From contig JAIKWU010000022.1 in the NCBI GenBank assembly GCA_024684455.1, positions 1 to 64,000 on the forward strand: a stretch of 64,000 nucleotides of DNA, read 5' to 3'. Below, piece by piece: positions 60,436 through 64,000 of this stretch (positions are counted from its first letter, which is position 1; every line of letters starts with the position of its first letter). Below the pieces are notes generated by a model. The model was not told the DNA's origin. It saw nothing but the letters and a program-made list of their open reading frames with translations, and searched no databases. Origin of the DNA: Bacteroidaceae bacterium. Its GTDB lineage: Bacteria; Bacteroidota; Bacteroidia; Bacteroidales; Bacteroidaceae. A program made the translations under genes and the position numbers.

Positions 60436-61925
60436 CAAAATACCTCCAAATCAACACGGCCGACAATGTGGCTGTAGCCATTGAAGACCTGCCTGCCGGC
60501 ATGGAGATTCAGACGGAGGAGAGTACGTTTTCCCTGAAAGAAGCCATTCCTGCAGGACATAAAATCCTGCTTCACAACCTGAAGGCTGGCGACAACATCA
60601 TCAAGTATGGCTACCCCATTGGCCGTCTGTTAGAGGATAAACAACAGGGCGAATGGGTGAACGAACACAACCTGAAGACCAACCTTAACGGTCTGCTGGA
60701 CTATGAATATCACCCTGTGGAAACACCCACGCTGACTCAACACCCAACGTCCGACCGCCTTCCTTCAACGTTCCAGGGCTATCGGCGCCAAAACGGCGAT
60801 GTAGGCATCCGCAACGAACTGTGGATTGTTCCTACCGTGGGCTGTGTCAACGGCATTTGCCAACAACTGGCAGAGCAGTTCAAGCAGGAGACTCATGCCT
60901 CTGTCGTCGCTTTTCCACACAACTACGGGTGTTCGCAACTCGGCGACGACCACGAACAAACCCGCATGATATTGCGCGACCTTGTCCTCCATCCCAATGC
61001 AGGAGGCGTACTCATCGTCAGCCTGGGCTGTGAAAATAATCAACCCGAAGCGTTCGAACAGATGCTGGGCGACTATGACCATGAACGTATCCGCCTCATG
61101 GTGACCCAACGGATTGAAGGCGATGAAATTGAAGAAGGAATGCGACTGCTTCGGGAAATCCACGATGTCATGTCAAAGGATGTGCGCACCTCGATTCCAC
61201 TAAGCGAACTGCGCGTCGGACTGAAATGCGGCGGCAGCGACGGATTCTCAGGCATTACCGCCAATCCGCTGCTCGGCCTGTTCTCCGACTACATCGTGAG
61301 CCAAGAGGGAACTACCGTACTCACCGAAGTGCCCGAGATGTTCGGAGCCGAGACGATTCTGATGAATCGGTGTGCCAGCCGCGAACTGTTCAATCAGACC
61401 GTCCGTCTCATCAACGACTTCAAACAATACTTCCTCAGTCATGGCGAACCCGTCGGCGAAAACCCATCACCTGGCAACAAGGCTGGCGGCATTTCCACGC
61501 TCGAAGAGAAAGCACTCGGTTGCACGCAGAAATGCGGAAAGAGTCTGGTACGAGGTGTACTCCCCTACGGCGAACGCTTGCAAGAGAAAGGCCTCAATCT
61601 GCTCTCTGCACCAGGCAACGACCTTGTTGCCTCAACGGCTCTGGCAGCCTGTGGCTGCCACATCGTCCTTTTCACCACAGGCCGCGGCACACCCTTCGGC
61701 ACCTTCGTCCCCACCATGAAAATCTCGACCAACAGCAACCTGGCACGGCGCAAGCCCACGTGGATTGACTTCAATGCAGGTGTGCTGCTCGAGGGAACCA
61801 CATGGAAAGACACTTTCCAAGCCTTCGCCGCAAAAGTCATCGCAGTCGCCAGTGGCGAACCAACCTGGAACGAACGCAAGCACTATCAGGAAATCGCTAT
61901 CTTCAAAAACGGTGTCACACTATAG
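60432..61925 (+). CDS. uxaA: Altronate dehydratase
   Basis: This 497-residue protein has the small N-terminal SAF domain (residues 1-95; AGHKILLHNLKAGDNIIKYGYPIG). The dehydratase body follows with GYRRQNGDVGIRNELWIVPTVGCVNG, FPHNYGCSQLGDDHEQT, LGCENNQPE and KCGGSDGFSGITANPL. It converts D-altronate to 2-keto-3-deoxygluconate in galacturonate (pectin) breakdown. It is translationally coupled to the HAD gene; whether that enzyme is part of hexuronate use is open. No uxaB or uxaC lies nearby. Confidence 0.94.
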   Translation: MTKYLQINTADNVAVAIEDLPAGMEIQTEESTFSLKEAIPAGHKILLHNLKAGDNIIKYGYPIGRLLEDKQQGEWVNEHNLKTNLNGLLDYEYHPVETPTLTQHPTSDRLPSTFQGYRRQNGDVGIRNELWIVPTVGCVNGICQQLAEQFKQETHASVVAFPHNYGCSQLGDDHEQTRMILRDLVLHPNAGGVLIVSLGCENNQPEAFEQMLGDYDHERIRLMVTQRIEGDEIEEGMRLLREIHDVMSKDVRTSIPLSELRVGLKCGGSDGFSGITANPLLGLFSDYIVSQEGTTVLTEVPEMFGAETILMNRCASRELFNQTVRLINDFKQYFLSHGEPVGENPSPGNKAGGISTLEEKALGCTQKCGKSLVRGVLPYGERLQEKGLNLLSAPGNDLVASTALAACGCHIVLFTTGRGTPFGTFVPTMKISTNSNLARRKPTWIDFNAGVLLEGTTWKDTFQAFAAKVIAVASGEPTWNERKHYQEIAIFKNGVTL

Positions 61926-62050
61926 TCATGCGACTACTTAACTTTCACTTTGAAAATCTGCGGTTATAAAAAAACAGGATTATGGAGATTATGAGGATTT
62001 TAACTCTTAAACTCTTAAACTCTCAACCTTTAACTCTTTAACTCTCAACT

Positions 62051-63319
62051 TTGAAATCCCTCTCTCCCATCCTCGTCTTCATCTGCCTCTACCTCGTCAC
62101 CAGTCTTGTGGCGCAAGACTTCTACAAGGTACCCATCACCGTGGCATTCCTCGTTTCCAGTGTCTATGCCGTAAGCATCACAAAGGGAACGCTCGCTGAG
62201 CGGCTCGAAATCTATGCCGAAGGCGTGAGGGAGAAGAGCATGATGCTCATGCTCTGGATATTCCTCCTGGCAGGAGCCTTCGCCACGTTAGCCAAGTCAA
62301 TGGGTGCCATCGATGCCACCGTCTCACTTGCCCTCGACAGCCTGCCCTCCTCGTTCCTGCTTCCAGGCATCTTCCTGGCCGCCTGCTTCATCTCACTCGC
62401 TGTCGGCACCAGCGTCGGTACGATTGCCGCACTGACTCCCGTAGCCGTCGGCATAGCCGATGAAGCCCACCTCAGCCTTCCCTTCGTCGTCGCCATCGTG
62501 GTAGGCGGAGCCTACTTCGGCGACAATCTCTCCTTCATCAGCGACACCACCATCGTTGCTACACAGACACAAGGCTGCAAGATGAGTGACAAGTTTCGTG
62601 TCAACTCACGCATCGTCCTGCCCGCTGCACTGCTCATCCTTTTCCTCTACTATGTACTCGGCAGGGAAATCACACCGCCCACAGGGCAGCCCCCAGTCAG
62701 TTTCTGGAAAGTGCTCCCCTACCTCTCCGTTGTTATCCTCGCGGTCTGCGGCATCAACGTACTCATCGTCCTGCTCGTCGGCATCCTCCTCTGTGGCATC
62801 ATTGGCATCACGCTTGGCGAGTACGACCTTTTCGGCTGGTTTCAGGCCATGGCCGACGGCATGGAATCCATGTCCGAACTCATCATCATGACCCTGCTTG
62901 CCGCCGGACTTCTCTCCGTCGTCCGCCACAACGGAGGCATCCGCATCATCACCACTACCCTCACCCGCCACATCAACAGCCGTCAGGCAGCCGAGTTTGT
63001 CATAGCAGCACTCGTTAGCCTCGTCAACATCTGCACAGCCAACAACACCGTCGCCATCATGACCGCTGGCCCCATCGCAGCCGACATATCCCAACGTTTC
63101 GGCATCGACCCACGAAAGGCAGCTAGCCTTCTCGACACTGCGTCTTGCTTCACTCAGGCACTCCTTCCCTACGGTGCACAGATGCTCATCGCAGCAGGAC
63201 TTGCACAAGTCAGTCCACTCAGCATTCTTCCCCACCTCTATTATCCCATGGCACTCGTCCTGGCCGTCTTGCTCTCCATCCTTCTACGCTATCCGCGTAA
63301 GTATAGTCAGGCTGCCTAA
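62051..63319 (+). CDS. NhaC-family Na+/H+ antiporter-like membrane protein with TTG start
   Basis: This 422-residue protein has about eleven membrane helices and the segments SLAVGTSVGTIAALTPVAVG, GGAYFGDNLSFISDTTIVATQTQGC, and NICTANNTVAIMTAGPIAADIS, which fit the NhaC group. Substrates in this group include sodium, malate or amino acids. No ATG exists before residue about 64; the open frame begins at an in-frame TAA at 62039, and the only near start is TTG at 62051. Directly upstream is a repeat of CTTAAACTCTTAAACTCTCAAC type, which may have displaced the original start. A hairpin terminator follows. Confidence 0.85.
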   Translation: MKSLSPILVFICLYLVTSLVAQDFYKVPITVAFLVSSVYAVSITKGTLAERLEIYAEGVREKSMMLMLWIFLLAGAFATLAKSMGAIDATVSLALDSLPSSFLLPGIFLAACFISLAVGTSVGTIAALTPVAVGIADEAHLSLPFVVAIVVGGAYFGDNLSFISDTTIVATQTQGCKMSDKFRVNSRIVLPAALLILFLYYVLGREITPPTGQPPVSFWKVLPYLSVVILAVCGINVLIVLLVGILLCGIIGITLGEYDLFGWFQAMADGMESMSELIIMTLLAAGLLSVVRHNGGIRIITTTLTRHINSRQAAEFVIAALVSLVNICTANNTVAIMTAGPIAADISQRFGIDPRKAASLLDTASCFTQALLPYGAQMLIAAGLAQVSPLSILPHLYYPMALVLAVLLSILLRYPRKYSQAA

Positions 63320-63355
63320 AAAGTCACCGATTCCGCAACACAGTATGAATAGCAG

Positions 63356-63392
63356 CCGTGGCGTAGTGTGAATTGTTTACACTGCGCCACGG
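63356..63392 (+). terminator. Terminator after the NhaC-like gene
   Basis: CCGTGGCGTAGTGTGAA pairs with TTTACACTGCGCCACGG around TTG, with two G-U type positions, and is followed by TTTCTTG. It is nearly symmetric and could also serve the converging glycosyltransferase gene. Confidence 0.8.
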
Positions 63393-63456
63393 TTTCTTGT
63401 ATAGTTCGGTCGGCTGTATCCAAAGGATGCAGCGAACGATTAGTAGGACTTCGTCG

Positions 63457-64000
63457 TCATGTCTCAGAGGGGGTGAATACCATCATGGGCGTGACGAGGA
63501 TGTGCTGTGAGGGATACCAAGTGACAAGGATGGGCCGGTGACGAAGGTCGGAGGAACGGTCAATGCAACGGAGCATGTCGGCATAGTCAGTGGTCTCGGC
63601 ATTGAAGACGAGGAAGTCAGGCGAAGGCGTGTCGCTAAGAAGGATGCCGTAAGGGGTGAGGAAATGCTGGAGCGCATCGCGGTCTTCATCGGCGTGGAGG
63701 GCGAAGGTGGACCGTTGGAAATAGTGGGTCATGTAGTCTGGGTCTTCACGACGGTGACGCTTCAGGGCCAGACGCAGGTAGGCTTCAACGCCCTTGGCGA
63801 AGATGGCGAACTTGACGGGCAGGGAGACAAGAATACTGTAGTGGCTGAAATGCTTGCGAAAGAAGATGAGCATGGCCTGGTAGAAAATACGAACGTAGTG
63901 GTAGGTGCTTTCGTGAGTGCTCTCGCCTTTGTAGTGGAGAATGGGGGTAGGCAGGTAAAGGTTTTTGAGTCCTGTCTGTAGGATGCGGTAGGAGAGGTCG
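63457..64000 (-). CDS. Family 2 glycosyltransferase, C-terminal part
   Basis: The open frame extends past the right edge. Upstream of the first ATG (63873) the same frame continues with DLSYRILQTGLKNLYLPTP, HYKGESTHESTYHYVRIFYQ and then AMLIFFRKHFSHYSIL. The GEST and FFRKH pattern is typical of the C-terminal end of Bacteroidota family 2 glycosyltransferases, which build surface polysaccharides. About 130 further residues follow (RREDPDYMTHYFQ to the end at PMMVFTPSET). The 5' part with the catalytic DxD lies outside the window. Confidence 0.82.
   Translation of the reverse strand, partial: DLSYRILQTGLKNLYLPTPILHYKGESTHESTYHYVRIFYQAMLIFFRKHFSHYSILVSLPVKFAIFAKGVEAYLRLALKRHRREDPDYMTHYFQRSTFALHADEDRDALQHFLTPYGILLSDTPSPDFLVFNAETTDYADMLRCIDRSSDLRHRPILVTWYPSQHILVTPMMVFTPSET

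Overview
The window looks like chromosome of a member of the Bacteroidota, most likely Prevotellaceae. Promoters carry the Bacteroidetes -33 TTTG and -7 TAnnTTTG boxes, Shine-Dalgarno sites are mostly absent, and several families typical of this phylum are present (DUF4296, DUF4831, DUF4837, DUF5686, the trpBEGDCFA gene order, an ExbB/ExbD/TonB set). Base composition is moderately GC-rich. Apart from the intergenic repeats, an orphan hsdS and one AT-rich island, the content is core metabolism and cell envelope. I found no phage, insertion sequence with a transposase, CRISPR array or rRNA.

Layout: 1-5.3 kb, minus strand, holds tonB, a polyprenyl synthase, tatD, tRNA-Ser(GGA), exbB, a four-helix membrane protein and two exbD genes (the last cut by the window edge). 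5.4-8.8 kb encodes a large MscS-type channel and an unusual Trp/Arg-rich amphipathic protein. 8.9-12.8 kb, plus strand, has a phosphoesterase, a repeat-filled 0.87 kb gap, rmlB with a striking triple operator-like array, and an orphan HsdS. 13-22.4 kb, minus strand, is a run of pdxA, a flippase/nucleotidyltransferase fusion, an ATP-grasp protein, a CDP-alcohol phosphatidyltransferase, a HAD phosphatase, inositol-phosphate synthase and a DUF5686 outer-membrane protein. It reads as an inositol-lipid (phosphatidylinositol) pathway like the one described in gut Bacteroides. 22.5-28.8 kb, minus strand, has a lipoprotein, rlmN, glyA, a DUF4831 protein and a bifunctional NAD(P)H-hydrate repair enzyme.

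29-45.1 kb, mostly plus strand, holds hpt, adk, obgE, a laccase-domain protein, a lipoprotein, a GH51 arabinofuranosidase, pyrB-pyrI-ileS-lspA-DUF4296 tightly overlapped, a SpoU-type RNA methyltransferase (minus) and a BamA/TamA-like outer-membrane protein. 45.4-52 kb is the full trp operon, preceded by a leader peptide with three consecutive Trp codons and an attenuator hairpin. 52-64 kb holds an M15 peptidase, purU, tRNA-Arg(CCG), an AT-rich island, carboxynorspermidine dehydrogenase, recA, a LuxR-type regulator, dnaX, a HAD hydrolase with altronate dehydratase, an NhaC-like antiporter and the 3' end of a glycosyltransferase.

The most distinctive points are the inositol-lipid cluster with an uncharacterised ATP-grasp member and a fused flippase-nucleotidyltransferase; the trp attenuator; three CCAAGCACTTGG-type sites at an exact 22-bp period before the rmlB promoter; a promoter module with a shared CTTAATCG tract; and short dispersed repeats that appear inside coding sequences in frame (inositol-phosphate synthase, ileS, RNA methyltransferase, a lipoprotein signal peptide).
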